Of a stretch of DNA of 64,000 nucleotides, positions 18,506 to 27,457 are shown in pieces. A program made the position numbers and the translations under genes. Origin of the DNA: JAFLTL01 sp964389525 (GTDB lineage Bacteria > Bacteroidota > Bacteroidia > Bacteroidales > Muribaculaceae); NCBI GenBank assembly GCA_964389525.1, contig CAYMEX010000001.1, positions 62,001 through 126,000 on the forward strand, read 5' to 3'. How positions within the stretch are numbered: position 1 is the first letter of the stretch; the number at the start of each line of letters is the position of its first letter. The notes beneath the pieces were generated by a model. The model did not search any database. It was not told the DNA's origin and worked only from the letters and a program-made list of their open reading frames with translations.

Positions 18506-19923
18506 CTACGGCCGTTACACGACATGATTTCTATGCCACTCCGGCCGAATGGGGCTGGAGCGTGGCCTACCTGCTGTCGCTCGCGATGATCGGACTGCAG
18601 TTTCTCCCCGGTTATCCGATAGCGCTTTTCATCCTTGCCGACCGTTTTTTTCGTCGCCGTGAGGAGTTTGTCGTGCAGATCTTCATTCTGGCGACAGTCT
18701 CGGGCATGTACACCGAGGTGGCCTTCCCGTTCAAGTGGTGCGATGTCATGCTTCTCGGCGGAGTCGTGGCGGGAGCGGCGTTCCGCTACAACCGCGATGT
18801 GATGCGCGTTCTTGCAGCCACAGCCGTTTTCATTGCGGCTGTCGTGCTCATCGCTCTTGTCAGCGACGAGCCGATGACGGTGCAGATAAGGCTGATGCGC
18901 TACTATTTCCTGATCATCGCGTTTGTCGTGCCTTTGGTTCTGTTCATGCGCCGCCGCCCCGACGTAGATCTGCTCATGCGCTATGTCCTGCTATACTCGC
19001 TTGCGATGTCGGCATTCTATTTCATCGACGGATTTATTCTTTGCGGCGATGTGCTCGTTCCCTGCACGCCCACGGCCGGAGGCACACCGCATAATTCCGT
19101 CTGGAACGATCTCTTCTGGGCGCCGCTCACCACCTATTTCCCGCGAAAATGGCCCGCCGGACTCTTCATCTGGATCGTGGGCGCATGGATCGCCGGCACG
19201 CGCTACAGGCTGCGGCCTGGATGGTTGCTGGTTGTCTTTGCCGGCGCCCTCGCTTGCCGCACGATGACATTTCTCGCCGGTGTCGCCGTGGTGTATCTTA
19301 TCGCGGTAGCGCAGCGCGTCGCTCTGCGGCGTTACATCATCCCCGGCATAGTGGCGTTTGTCGCACTCTATTACGTCGACTCCGCCACAGGCTCGTTCAT
19401 GCGCGTTGCCTCCACGGTCGATCAGTTTGCCGACGTCAGTGAGGCGATCGAAGATCAGGACATGGCGGCAATCGCCGACTTCGGTTCGGGCCGCATGGCG
19501 CAGGCCATCCCGAAATTCCTGCTGCTGTTTGAGCAGGGGAGGGTTCTCACCGGCTTCGGCTTCCTACATCCGTCGCAGTCGGCCCTCAACACCTCACTGC
19601 TCTATCAGAATGAGTTTTATCACGATCAGTCGGCCGATAACACGCTTGAGATGCCTACCGTCGTTGAGATCACGCAGTTGCAGACGGTCCTGCAGATCGG
19701 CGTGATAGGTCTCATCGTGCAGTCGGCTTTTTTTCTTGTCGTTTATTTCCTCGTGCGGCAGTACCGTCTGTCGCGCCTCTATCTCGCTGTCATTGTGGGC
19801 GTGAGCGTGTCGGGACTCGGCGGATTCATCGGTTTTATCTTTCCGGCTTCGCTTTGGGTCTCGCTTGCATTGGCTATCGTGATAATGGGAGGGAAAGACA
19901 CTTCAGCTCAAGTTACGCCATGA
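18502..19923 (+). CDS. Wzy-like polysaccharide polymerase / O-antigen ligase-type membrane protein
   Basis: A 473-residue polytopic membrane protein with about ten or more hydrophobic helices and one long periplasmic loop (about residues 295-380), the layout of Wzy polymerases and WaaL-type ligases. Sequence identity in this class is low, so the call rests on topology and on position between a Wzz-like gene and a glycosyltransferase. ATGA overlaps at both ends make it part of the 16102-21002 operon. Confidence 0.75.
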   Translation: MTTAVTRHDFYATPAEWGWSVAYLLSLAMIGLQFLPGYPIALFILADRFFRRREEFVVQIFILATVSGMYTEVAFPFKWCDVMLLGGVVAGAAFRYNRDVMRVLAATAVFIAAVVLIALVSDEPMTVQIRLMRYYFLIIAFVVPLVLFMRRRPDVDLLMRYVLLYSLAMSAFYFIDGFILCGDVLVPCTPTAGGTPHNSVWNDLFWAPLTTYFPRKWPAGLFIWIVGAWIAGTRYRLRPGWLLVVFAGALACRTMTFLAGVAVVYLIAVAQRVALRRYIIPGIVAFVALYYVDSATGSFMRVASTVDQFADVSEAIEDQDMAAIADFGSGRMAQAIPKFLLLFEQGRVLTGFGFLHPSQSALNTSLLYQNEFYHDQSADNTLEMPTVVEITQLQTVLQIGVIGLIVQSAFFLVVYFLVRQYRLSRLYLAVIVGVSVSGLGGFIGFIFPASLWVSLALAIVIMGGKDTSAQVTP

Positions 19924-21002
19924 AGATATGGGTGACAGGCACAAGGGGCATTCCCGGCATAATGGGCGGTGTGGAGACGCATTGTGCCGCTCTGTTGCCG
20001 CGCCTTGCCGCGCGCGGCCATGAGATAACCGTCGGATGCCGCCGTCCCTACATGACCTTTACCGGCAGCAGCTACCGTGGCGTGGCGCTGAGAACCTTCG
20101 GCGTGCTCCGTAGCAGAAGTCTTGAAGCGATACTCCATACGTTGCGCTGTGTGTTTGCCGCATGGCGCGACCGTGCCGAGGTTGTGCACATTCATGCCAT
20201 AGGTCCGGCCTTGACTGCGCCTTTGGCCCGCATGCTCGGCATGAAAGTTGTCGTCACTCATCACGGATTTGATTACGAGCGCGACAAATGGGGCTTCTTT
20301 GCCCGGTTCATGCTGCAGACGGGCGAACGCGCGGCTGCCCGTTTTGCTTCGCGTATCATAGTCGTGTCGCCGCATATCGCCGCCCGTCTCCGGCTGAAAT
20401 ATGCCCTTGATGAAAAAGTCGTAGTCATCCCCAACGGCGTCGAGGCACCCGCCGTGGCGCGATGTGTTGCCCCGGTTCCATATATTCTGGCTCTCGGCCG
20501 TTTTGTCGAGGAGAAAAACTTTCATACTCTCATTGAGGCCTATCGCATTGCCGGATTGAGAGAGAGGGGTGTTTCACTGGTCATAGCCGGCGACGCCGAT
20601 ATGCCGTCGGCCTATTCGCGCCATCTATGGAAACTCGGAAAAGATGCCGGAGTGTCGATGCCCGGTTTTGTTTCTGGTAAGCCGTTGGCGCGGCTCTTTG
20701 CCGGAGCCTCGCTTTTTGTGATACCCTCGACCCACGAGGGGCTGCCGGTCGTGCTCCTCGAAGCCATGAGCCACGGTCTGCCGCTGCTTGCCTCCGATAT
20801 CCCGGCCAACCGCCTCCCTGAGCTGCCCGATGATGTTTTCTTTGCTCCCGGCGATTGCAGCGGACTCTCGGCGAGGCTGAAATCATTTTTTGACAATCGC
20901 GTGGAAAGCCGTGTAAGCTACGATATGTCGCGATATGACTGGGAGAATATCGCCGACGCCACATCGGCCGTCTACGCTTCTCTGTCGCCGCATACGCGGT
21001 AG
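19920..21002 (+). CDS. Glycosyltransferase, GT-B fold (GT4-like)
   Basis: A 360-residue cytoplasmic glycosyltransferase. The N-terminus (WVTGTRGIPGIMGGVETH) has the acceptor-side glycine-rich loop, and the C-terminal domain carries the donor-binding EX7E element in STHEGLPVVLLEAMSHGLPL. I start at the ATG overlapping the polymerase stop (ATGA). It probably adds a sugar to the lipid-linked repeat unit of the exopolysaccharide. Its last 31 bases overlap the 3' end of the opposing glycosyltransferase gene. Confidence 0.92.
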   Translation: MKIWVTGTRGIPGIMGGVETHCAALLPRLAARGHEITVGCRRPYMTFTGSSYRGVALRTFGVLRSRSLEAILHTLRCVFAAWRDRAEVVHIHAIGPALTAPLARMLGMKVVVTHHGFDYERDKWGFFARFMLQTGERAAARFASRIIVVSPHIAARLRLKYALDEKVVVIPNGVEAPAVARCVAPVPYILALGRFVEEKNFHTLIEAYRIAGLRERGVSLVIAGDADMPSAYSRHLWKLGKDAGVSMPGFVSGKPLARLFAGASLFVIPSTHEGLPVVLLEAMSHGLPLLASDIPANRLPELPDDVFFAPGDCSGLSARLKSFFDNRVESRVSYDMSRYDWENIADATSAVYASLSPHTR

Positions 21003-22096
21003 ACGATCTCCTCGAGCCGACGCGCCACAAGAGCCGGCGCGAATCGTTCAAGTCCTTCCGGTGCGGCGAGCTGCAGCCGTCGTCGCAGATCTTCGTCGCA
21101 GATTAGCCTCTCAATTGCGTTTTCAAGCCCGTGGACGTCATCGGGCGCGCAGACAATCCCGTTGATGCCATCGGCGACATATTCGCGCTGACGCCCCTCA
21201 AAATCGCAAATTATGGCCGCGCATCCCTGCGACATCGCTTCGACTGCCGCAAGCCCCCATCCCTCGCAGCGCGACGGCATCACAAATATCTCGGCGTTGC
21301 GGTATTCTTCGGCGATCCCGGCTTTAAAAGGGCAGAACTCGACCGTGCCGTGGCATCTTTCTGCCGATGCGTTCAGTATGCCGTGCGGCTCACCTCCGAC
21401 AATGCGCAGCCGCCACTCAGGGTGTCCGGGCGAGATGCGGCTCCACGCATCGAGCAGCAGATCAAGGCCTTTCACCCTCCACGCCTCTGTGCGTCCGACG
21501 GCAAGCACTACCTTGTCGCGTCGTCTGTCTGCTTTGTATATGCTTAGCGTTAGCGGGTTATGCAGTACCTCGGCTTTGCCGATGCCTCGCCGCGACATCT
21601 CTTTGCGGTCGGTTTCTGTCAGCACCGTCACGCCGTCAAACAGTCTCGACATCACGAATTTGCGCAGCCTGTCGCGTATCGGCAGCGGCATGTCGGCCGG
21701 GTGCGTGCATGCGTTGTGGTCGGTCTGCAGGGCTTTTGTCCCGGTCAGCCGCGCGACCGCAAGCACCTCGGCGGCATAAAAGTGTCCTACATCTATCACT
21801 ACATCGGTCGGGTTGCGGCGCATCGCATTCCATAGGCGCGATATGGCGCGCATGCGTGCGGCGACAGCCCATATCGCATGCCCGATGCCTCTGCCATGCG
21901 GCTTTGCCGGAAGGTCAAGCGGCAGCAGACGCACATCTTCAGCCGGCATATAGGTCGCCGGGCGCGACAGGTCGGTCAGCACGCTCACCCGGTGCCCTCT
22001 TGCGGCAAGACCATCGGCCCATGCCGAGGCCACACGCTCGGCTCCGCCGCCGGTGAGCGACGGCACCACGATCAGGATATTTTTCCTGCGGCTCAT
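20972..22096 (-). CDS. Glycosyltransferase family 4 protein
   Basis: A 374-residue GT-B glycosyltransferase on the opposite strand. It begins VVPSLTGGGAERVASAWADGL, typical of GT4, and has the donor-site motif SRCEGWGLAAVEAMSQG near 285-300. No membrane segments are visible. Its start overlaps the stop of the 519-residue gene by 4 bases, pairing it with that protein rather than with the plus-strand operon it faces, although both groups are probably part of the same polysaccharide locus. Confidence 0.92.
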   Translation of the reverse strand: MSRRKNILIVVPSLTGGGAERVASAWADGLAARGHRVSVLTDLSRPATYMPAEDVRLLPLDLPAKPHGRGIGHAIWAVAARMRAISRLWNAMRRNPTDVVIDVGHFYAAEVLAVARLTGTKALQTDHNACTHPADMPLPIRDRLRKFVMSRLFDGVTVLTETDRKEMSRRGIGKAEVLHNPLTLSIYKADRRRDKVVLAVGRTEAWRVKGLDLLLDAWSRISPGHPEWRLRIVGGEPHGILNASAERCHGTVEFCPFKAGIAEEYRNAEIFVMPSRCEGWGLAAVEAMSQGCAAIICDFEGRQREYVADGINGIVCAPDDVHGLENAIERLICDEDLRRRLQLAAPEGLERFAPALVARRLEEIVYRVCGDREA

Positions 22097-23652
22097 CCTA
22101 TGCCTGTCCCGCGATAGAGCGGCGACGGGCGCGACGACAGTCCGAAAGAGGGCGTGACGTCATCGAGGCCGCCTTCTGCGTCAAGTATATCGCGCACGAT
22201 CTCGACTGTGTCGTTCTGAGTCTCGGTGTACGGCGTCAGGCTGATAAGCCTTTCACCCGCGATCCCTACAAGCTGCTCTGTGCGTTTCCGCCAGTCGGCG
22301 TTCATCGACAGCGGCTTGACCTCCTCGGTGTCCATGGCGGCCCTGAATGCCTCCTCGGCCGCTACCGACAGTTCGCCCACACGGCCGGCGCGGCTTCCCT
22401 CCGGCCACATGCCTGTGTAGTTGCGGTCGAGCTGCCCGAGCGCGTCATGTGTCATGTTGTCGTTGGCGATGCCAGGCAGCGACGCAGGCACGTGCAGCAG
22501 CACGATCAGCCTCACCCCCTTGTAGAAATACTCGTCTACGACATAAAAAATCGCGTTGTAGTCAAATATTGTCAGGTCCCATATGAGCAGCGACGGATTC
22601 TGATCGGCGATGCCGGGCACATCGTGCAGCTTCACGCCGCGGTTGGATATGATCATAAAGCGCGTGCGCACCCCCGGAGCCGGACGCCCCAGCGATGTGG
22701 TGACGTCGACAAAGAAACCGGCACGCAGAAACGTCCCCTGCTGATAAAGCAGGTCGCCGTCGCTGTCGGTCGGCACGGCAAGCGCGCTGTCGCGGTAATA
22801 CACGCGCATCTCGCGTCCTGTAAGCCACGCGTCGAGATCGCTGTTGTATTTGTCCATGTCTACTACCGGCATGGGCGGCAGATGGCGCAGGAAAATGTCG
22901 GAGAATCCTCCCGTAGGCGTCACCACTCCCGACGTGCCGTTGAGAAACGCCACAAAGTGGCTGTTGCCCCAGCGCGCGTGCTCGATTGAGTCGAATATCG
23001 GCGGGAACAGTGTGAAGCCGCCCTCGTGGGCAAGCCCCGAGAGCCGCACCGTCGGATGCGATGCCGTGCGCCTGAAAGTCGTGCGGGTGAACATCATCCC
23101 CGTCTCGTCGGCTTTGCTCTCCCTGAAATATGGATAGACTTTGCCGACAGGTGTGGCGAGCTTCATCAGCATGGTTGTGCCGTTCACCAAGTGTGCGCCG
23201 TCGCCGTAGAGCGTCATGCGCGGATCGATCGTGCAGGCATACAGCTGGTCGTAATACCACAGTATCGGTATCTCGGTGTCGACCATTGCCCGGTCGGCTT
23301 TCAGATAATACGTGAAGTGCAGACGCCCGTTCTCCACATCGTCGCGCCATGCGGGCACGCGGTCGCGTCCGGCAAAACGCAGGTCGCGTCGTTCGAGGTG
23401 CATCCCCGGCCTTAGGAGCCGTGCCATAAAGAACTTCATGCGTTCGACCGCCACATCGTCAAGATCCTCATCGAGTATCGCGATTTTTTCCTGAAGATCG
23501 TCGAGCGACGTCACGGCTCTCAGCACCGCGATGCCCTCGATACCGTCCCAGTCCGATGTGTCGGCCGAGAAGCCGGCGATCGCTGCGTCGTCTGCGTAAT
23601 AACCGACGGCAAAGCGCCGCCGCGGATCAATATAGAGGGTGTCGGGTGTCAT
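22093..23652 (-). CDS. Protein of unknown function next to a glycosyltransferase
   Basis: A 519-residue protein I do not recognise. It has no signal peptide or membrane helix, is rich in Asp, Arg and aromatic residues, and has no evident nucleotide-binding or hydrolase motif. The longest conserved-looking stretches are WYYDQLYACTIDPRMTLYGDG and LLIWDLTIFDYNAIFYVVDEY. The ATG at 23652 (MTPDTLYIDPRRR) is preferred over an upstream one at 23727 that adds a low-complexity leader. A 4-base overlap with the GT4 gene suggests translational coupling and perhaps a role in the same polysaccharide. Confidence 0.7.
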   Translation of the reverse strand: MTPDTLYIDPRRRFAVGYYADDAAIAGFSADTSDWDGIEGIAVLRAVTSLDDLQEKIAILDEDLDDVAVERMKFFMARLLRPGMHLERRDLRFAGRDRVPAWRDDVENGRLHFTYYLKADRAMVDTEIPILWYYDQLYACTIDPRMTLYGDGAHLVNGTTMLMKLATPVGKVYPYFRESKADETGMMFTRTTFRRTASHPTVRLSGLAHEGGFTLFPPIFDSIEHARWGNSHFVAFLNGTSGVVTPTGGFSDIFLRHLPPMPVVDMDKYNSDLDAWLTGREMRVYYRDSALAVPTDSDGDLLYQQGTFLRAGFFVDVTTSLGRPAPGVRTRFMIISNRGVKLHDVPGIADQNPSLLIWDLTIFDYNAIFYVVDEYFYKGVRLIVLLHVPASLPGIANDNMTHDALGQLDRNYTGMWPEGSRAGRVGELSVAAEEAFRAAMDTEEVKPLSMNADWRKRTEQLVGIAGERLISLTPYTETQNDTVEIVRDILDAEGGLDDVTPSFGLSSRPSPLYRGTGIG

Positions 23653-23737
23653 ATCTCTGCAAAAATACTTTTCAAAGATAGTGAAAAATGAGAGCTGTAT
23701 CAAAATATCCCTGTGCCGACATGACATTGATCTGTAG

Positions 23738-23757
23738 GGGCGTGCGACAGTACGCCC
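23738..23757 (+). repeat. Single hairpin module, GGGCGTGC family
   Basis: Arms GGGCGTGC / GTACGCCC (one G-T pair) around loop GACA, lying between the 5' end of the 519-residue gene and the 3' end of the DUF4249 gene. It is the same family as at 2798, 45730, 58284 and 58354. Confidence 0.75.
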
Positions 23758-23785
23758 ACAAACCGAAATACAGAGACACGTAGCC

Positions 23786-24775
23786 CTACATCGATGGCCA
23801 GCCTCCTGTCAGTTCAAGTAGATCTACTTCCACTGTGCTCAGATTGTAGCTGCCCATCAGACCGGCACCTCCTTCTATATTGCTGTAGATTTTGGTCGGT
23901 TCCATCAGCCCCAGCGACAGCAGATTGCCCTTTAGTGCGCTTTCATCCAGATCCATTGCCAGAACACTTACCATATACTCGAAATACGACTTTGATATTG
24001 AGTATAGTTTGATCTTTCGCGGTAGTCGTTCTATTCTTCCTACCCAGGGAGTCTGCAGAATTTCATTTACAGTGATTGTATAACGCTCTCCCGAGATCCC
24101 TTTGTCGGAAAACGGATAGCCATATGCGACACCATCGGGCTGCCAGCCCTGTATGTCTTGATTTATGGTATTTGCCAGCACCTGAAAGACATAATCGACG
24201 GTGTAGTCGATCTGACCCATTTCCGAGTGTTCATAAGGACGCACATTGTCTTCAATATTAAGAAAATAGAAATTGTCTTCATCGGGCGCGTCCTGAAAAG
24301 TTATCTTATATGTGAAACGATAGTCGTTATCCCAGAAAATATGTATGGGTCCCTCGCCGGTTGCTTCGACGCTCTCTATTTCCACCTTACGTGGGATCGT
24401 ATCACATGAGCTGACTGTCTCCTGATTACCGTTTATTCTCAGCTTCAATGCCTCGCCTGCTGCCGGGTGGCGATCAGAGACATAAAGTTTGGTTTTTGCA
24501 TCATAGACCAGCGACTCCCATTCTCCGCCGTCTTTGGCTATCTGTACGTCGAGAGATGTGACAGGGCTAAAACCGATATGCGGATCTGAGAAGAAATAGG
24601 GGTGCGTTACCGACACTCCTATCACTGAATCGGGATTTAAAATCGAATTTACTACAAGCATTTTCTCGATCTCGGGATTTCTGTATTCATCGAGATTCAG
24701 ATCCTGTTTGCATCCGCCTGCAACCGACAATGATATTATTGCCGCAGCGTAGAGAGTATGTCGTATTATATTCAT
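23786..24775 (-). CDS. DUF4249 family lipoprotein
   Basis: A 329-residue lipoprotein (lipobox SVAGGC near residue 22) of DUF4249. The family regularly follows a TonB-dependent receptor and is thought to be its surface-exposed partner, as here, where it starts 9 bp after the receptor gene. Typical features are the EKMLVVNSILNPDSVIGVSVTHPYFF opening beta-sandwich and a later all-beta part. Ligand unknown. It is the last gene in the surface operon that starts at 28333. Confidence 0.9.
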   Translation of the reverse strand: MNIIRHTLYAAAIISLSVAGGCKQDLNLDEYRNPEIEKMLVVNSILNPDSVIGVSVTHPYFFSDPHIGFSPVTSLDVQIAKDGGEWESLVYDAKTKLYVSDRHPAAGEALKLRINGNQETVSSCDTIPRKVEIESVEATGEGPIHIFWDNDYRFTYKITFQDAPDEDNFYFLNIEDNVRPYEHSEMGQIDYTVDYVFQVLANTINQDIQGWQPDGVAYGYPFSDKGISGERYTITVNEILQTPWVGRIERLPRKIKLYSISKSYFEYMVSVLAMDLDESALKGNLLSLGLMEPTKIYSNIEGGAGLMGSYNLSTVEVDLLELTGGWPSM

Positions 24776-24784
24776 TGTCAGGGT

Positions 24785-27034
24785 TCAGAAATTTAGAGTA
24801 TATGAAACGGAGGGGAGTATCGGGAGCAGACTCAGAGTCTTGAATCTTCGGTAGTCTCCGTTGTTGCTCCAGCTGGAGTTTACATAATCCTTTACGATTG
24901 AAAAGGCATTCATGCGGCAATATGCATTATAGAGACCGAAATCCCACTGATAGGTCAGCCGGTCGTTTATGCGTCCTTTCATGCTCAGATTAAGGCTGAG
25001 CCTGTGAAATGCAGGGATACGCACATTATTGCGTCCTTCAAGATAGTCGATTCCATCCTCGCGGTTTCCACCCGGATCTATCGGGTTCAAAAACGGGGCA
25101 TCGGGGAATGCGATGTCAGGAGTGGCTATGTTGTATAAGGGTAATGAAGTACGGTTGCCGGTCATATACTCCCACTGTCCGTTCAGCTCGAATCTGGTGT
25201 TGATTTTCCAACTGATGTTGACGTCCAGTTTATGACGGTTGTCAAATTTTGCAGGATATCGTTTCCCAGAATTGATTTCCGGAAACTTTCTCCAGTTCCA
25301 CATCAGGGTGTATGCCACATTCCAGTTTATGGACTTGTAGCGTCCCTCCGCTTCAATATCGAGTCCATATGCCCATCCTTTGCCGAAAGTCATTTTGCTG
25401 TACCACGGCAGAGTGGTGGTCGTTACGGATGTGTTCGGCTTGTATTCCGCAAGGTTGTTCATCCTTTTCCACCACACTTCGGCTTTTACATTGAAATCCT
25501 GCTTTATTTTTCTTGCATATCCCAGTGAATATATGTCGCATGTCAGTGGCTTGCTTATGCTTGCTGTCGGGAGCCACGCATCCGACGGCAGATACATGTA
25601 GTTTGACGATACTTGTTGCGTATATTGTGCTACACGTGAATATCCGAGACTAACGCTTGATTCACGCGGCAGCGTCGCGGCGACGCTGACTCTCGGTCCC
25701 AGATTCCAGTGCTTGGCAATGTCGCTGATATAGCGGTTTGCTCTGAGCCCGACCGAACTCTGAACGGTATTGGCTATGTTCCAGTGCAGTTCGCCAAAGC
25801 CCGACAGGATCCCGTTCTTTGAACTGTCGGCATACGGTGATGTGTTCGGTAGGGATTCAATACCGTCGTATTTTATCAACGGATTGCCGATCTTGTAATT
25901 ATACCACACTTGCTGTAGCCCGGCTTCGCCTCTCAAATTGCTGATGATGTTGAATTTGAAATTTTCCCTCATGCCAATCTGCAATACCGAGGGTCTTATC
26001 TCGGTTGTGGTTGTCAGATTGCCGGAAACGCCCTTGTCGTCCATATTTTCCTGCCTGTCCAGTGCGAATGCTTTTGACAGATAGGGCTGTATGTTTAGCA
26101 CTCCTATCGGGGTTCCTACTTTGTAGCTGGCGGTTATGCCCCAGTTGCCCCACGACAGCTTATTCAGATCCTTCTGGTAAACGAGCTTGCTGTCGGTCGG
26201 ATCAAATTTTTCTTCCCCGAGTTTGAAATTGTCTTTTCCATAAAACAGCAGCAGCGACAGATCATTACGGTGACTGTCGGTCGCGCTGAGTTTGACCTGC
26301 ATGTCAGTGAAGTTGTAGTGAAAAATGGTCTTTTTGCCGTCCGATTTTTTTGTCGCGTTCAATATGGCGATAGCCGGGATGGAAAAAACATCAAACCATG
26401 TGCGGCGCAAAGCGACCGATATGGCCGAACACCCTTTTTTCAGGGGAGTGGCAAAATACGCCTGTCCGCTTATAAGTCCGACGGATAGCGACCCCGTGGT
26501 TTTGTTGTAGTCGGGCTTTATCGTAGCGACATCGACAATGCTCGATGCCCTCTCGCCATACAGCGACGGGAATGTACCCTTGTAGAAATTGACATTCTCT
26601 ACGGTGTTTGTATTGAATGTCGAGAATAATCCACCGAAATGATACACATTCAGCAGAGGCAGCCCGTCGAGAAGATAAAGATTCTGGTCTGTCTCTCCGC
26701 CACGCACATACAGACCCGCGAAGCCTTCTGTACCCGACACGACGCCTGAGGTCGACTGCAGTGCCTTTATCACATCATGCTCCCCGAATAATGTCGGCCG
26801 TTTATTGATTTCGACACCCGACATCGACATATGGCCGATTTTCTCAACTTTCTTCCATGTCACGCCTCTAACCGTAACCTCGCCGAGCTTACGGTTGTAC
26901 TGCAATGTGTCGTCAGGCTGCGTCCTGGTTGCATTCCCGGTCTGTGAACGCAGTGTATGGAAGCATAAAATTATACAGGCAAAAGCCATAATGCTTTTGG
27001 CTTTTGCCTGAAATTTATTGCGATAAAGTTCCAA
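24785..27034 (-). CDS. TonB-dependent receptor
   Basis: A 749-residue outer-membrane transporter. After a signal peptide (about 1-30) a TonB box/plug begins at GEVTVRGVTWKKVEKIG, with plug landmarks LQSTSGVVSGTEGFAGLYVRG, LYLLDGLPLLNVYHFGG and FPSLYGERASSIVDV; the remainder is a beta barrel with alternating aromatic strands ending in a C-terminal Phe. The N-terminal carboxypeptidase-like domain common in Bacteroidales receptors is missing. With its DUF4249 partner and two upstream lipoproteins it forms an uptake or attachment system whose ligand cannot be read from the sequence. Confidence 0.95.
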   Translation of the reverse strand: MELYRNKFQAKAKSIMAFACIILCFHTLRSQTGNATRTQPDDTLQYNRKLGEVTVRGVTWKKVEKIGHMSMSGVEINKRPTLFGEHDVIKALQSTSGVVSGTEGFAGLYVRGGETDQNLYLLDGLPLLNVYHFGGLFSTFNTNTVENVNFYKGTFPSLYGERASSIVDVATIKPDYNKTTGSLSVGLISGQAYFATPLKKGCSAISVALRRTWFDVFSIPAIAILNATKKSDGKKTIFHYNFTDMQVKLSATDSHRNDLSLLLFYGKDNFKLGEEKFDPTDSKLVYQKDLNKLSWGNWGITASYKVGTPIGVLNIQPYLSKAFALDRQENMDDKGVSGNLTTTTEIRPSVLQIGMRENFKFNIISNLRGEAGLQQVWYNYKIGNPLIKYDGIESLPNTSPYADSSKNGILSGFGELHWNIANTVQSSVGLRANRYISDIAKHWNLGPRVSVAATLPRESSVSLGYSRVAQYTQQVSSNYMYLPSDAWLPTASISKPLTCDIYSLGYARKIKQDFNVKAEVWWKRMNNLAEYKPNTSVTTTTLPWYSKMTFGKGWAYGLDIEAEGRYKSINWNVAYTLMWNWRKFPEINSGKRYPAKFDNRHKLDVNISWKINTRFELNGQWEYMTGNRTSLPLYNIATPDIAFPDAPFLNPIDPGGNREDGIDYLEGRNNVRIPAFHRLSLNLSMKGRINDRLTYQWDFGLYNAYCRMNAFSIVKDYVNSSWSNNGDYRRFKTLSLLPILPSVSYTLNF

Positions 27035-27038
27035 CCTG

Positions 27039-27437
27039 TTAGTTTTTTATATCTACAGTCATTTTCCAAAGCTCTACTATCCCCTTAATAACCACGGATT
27101 TTCCCTTGTTGTCATACTCGATTGTGAACGTGAGACCTTCTTCCGTGCCAACGAGGGGAACATTCTTAAACTGCTTCGACGCTACGCCGGGTATCACATT
27201 TACAAATCGTATTTTCGCTTCTGTCCCATCATATTTGCAATCAAACCTGACAGAACCGTAATCACTCAGCGGCTCACCATCTTCAGTCACATATAGTTTC
27301 AAAAGTCCATCCTTTTCATAGTCCCCCGTAAGCCATGAAGTGGCATAGTCATTAGGATCAATTTCATCGTTTGAACAACCGCTGAATCCCATTGTCAAAA
27401 GCAATGAAATGATGATCGACAAATATTTTGTTCTCAT
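27039..27437 (-). CDS. Small lipoprotein, function unknown
   Basis: A 132-residue lipoprotein: signal peptide with lipobox GFSGC near residue 21, then NDEIDPNDYATSWLTGDYEKDGLLKLYV. The rest is predicted beta-rich (alternating polar and hydrophobic residues) and resembles the small lipocalin-like lipoproteins of Bacteroidales, but I cannot assign a family. It starts 20 bp after the crystallin-like gene and ends 4 bp before the TonB receptor, so it belongs to that operon. Its AT-richer codons contrast with the window's housekeeping genes. Confidence 0.8.
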   Translation of the reverse strand: MRTKYLSIIISLLLTMGFSGCSNDEIDPNDYATSWLTGDYEKDGLLKLYVTEDGEPLSDYGSVRFDCKYDGTEAKIRFVNVIPGVASKQFKNVPLVGTEEGLTFTIEYDNKGKSVVIKGIVELWKMTVDIKN

Positions 27438-27457
27438 AAAAAATATTTATTTTTAGT

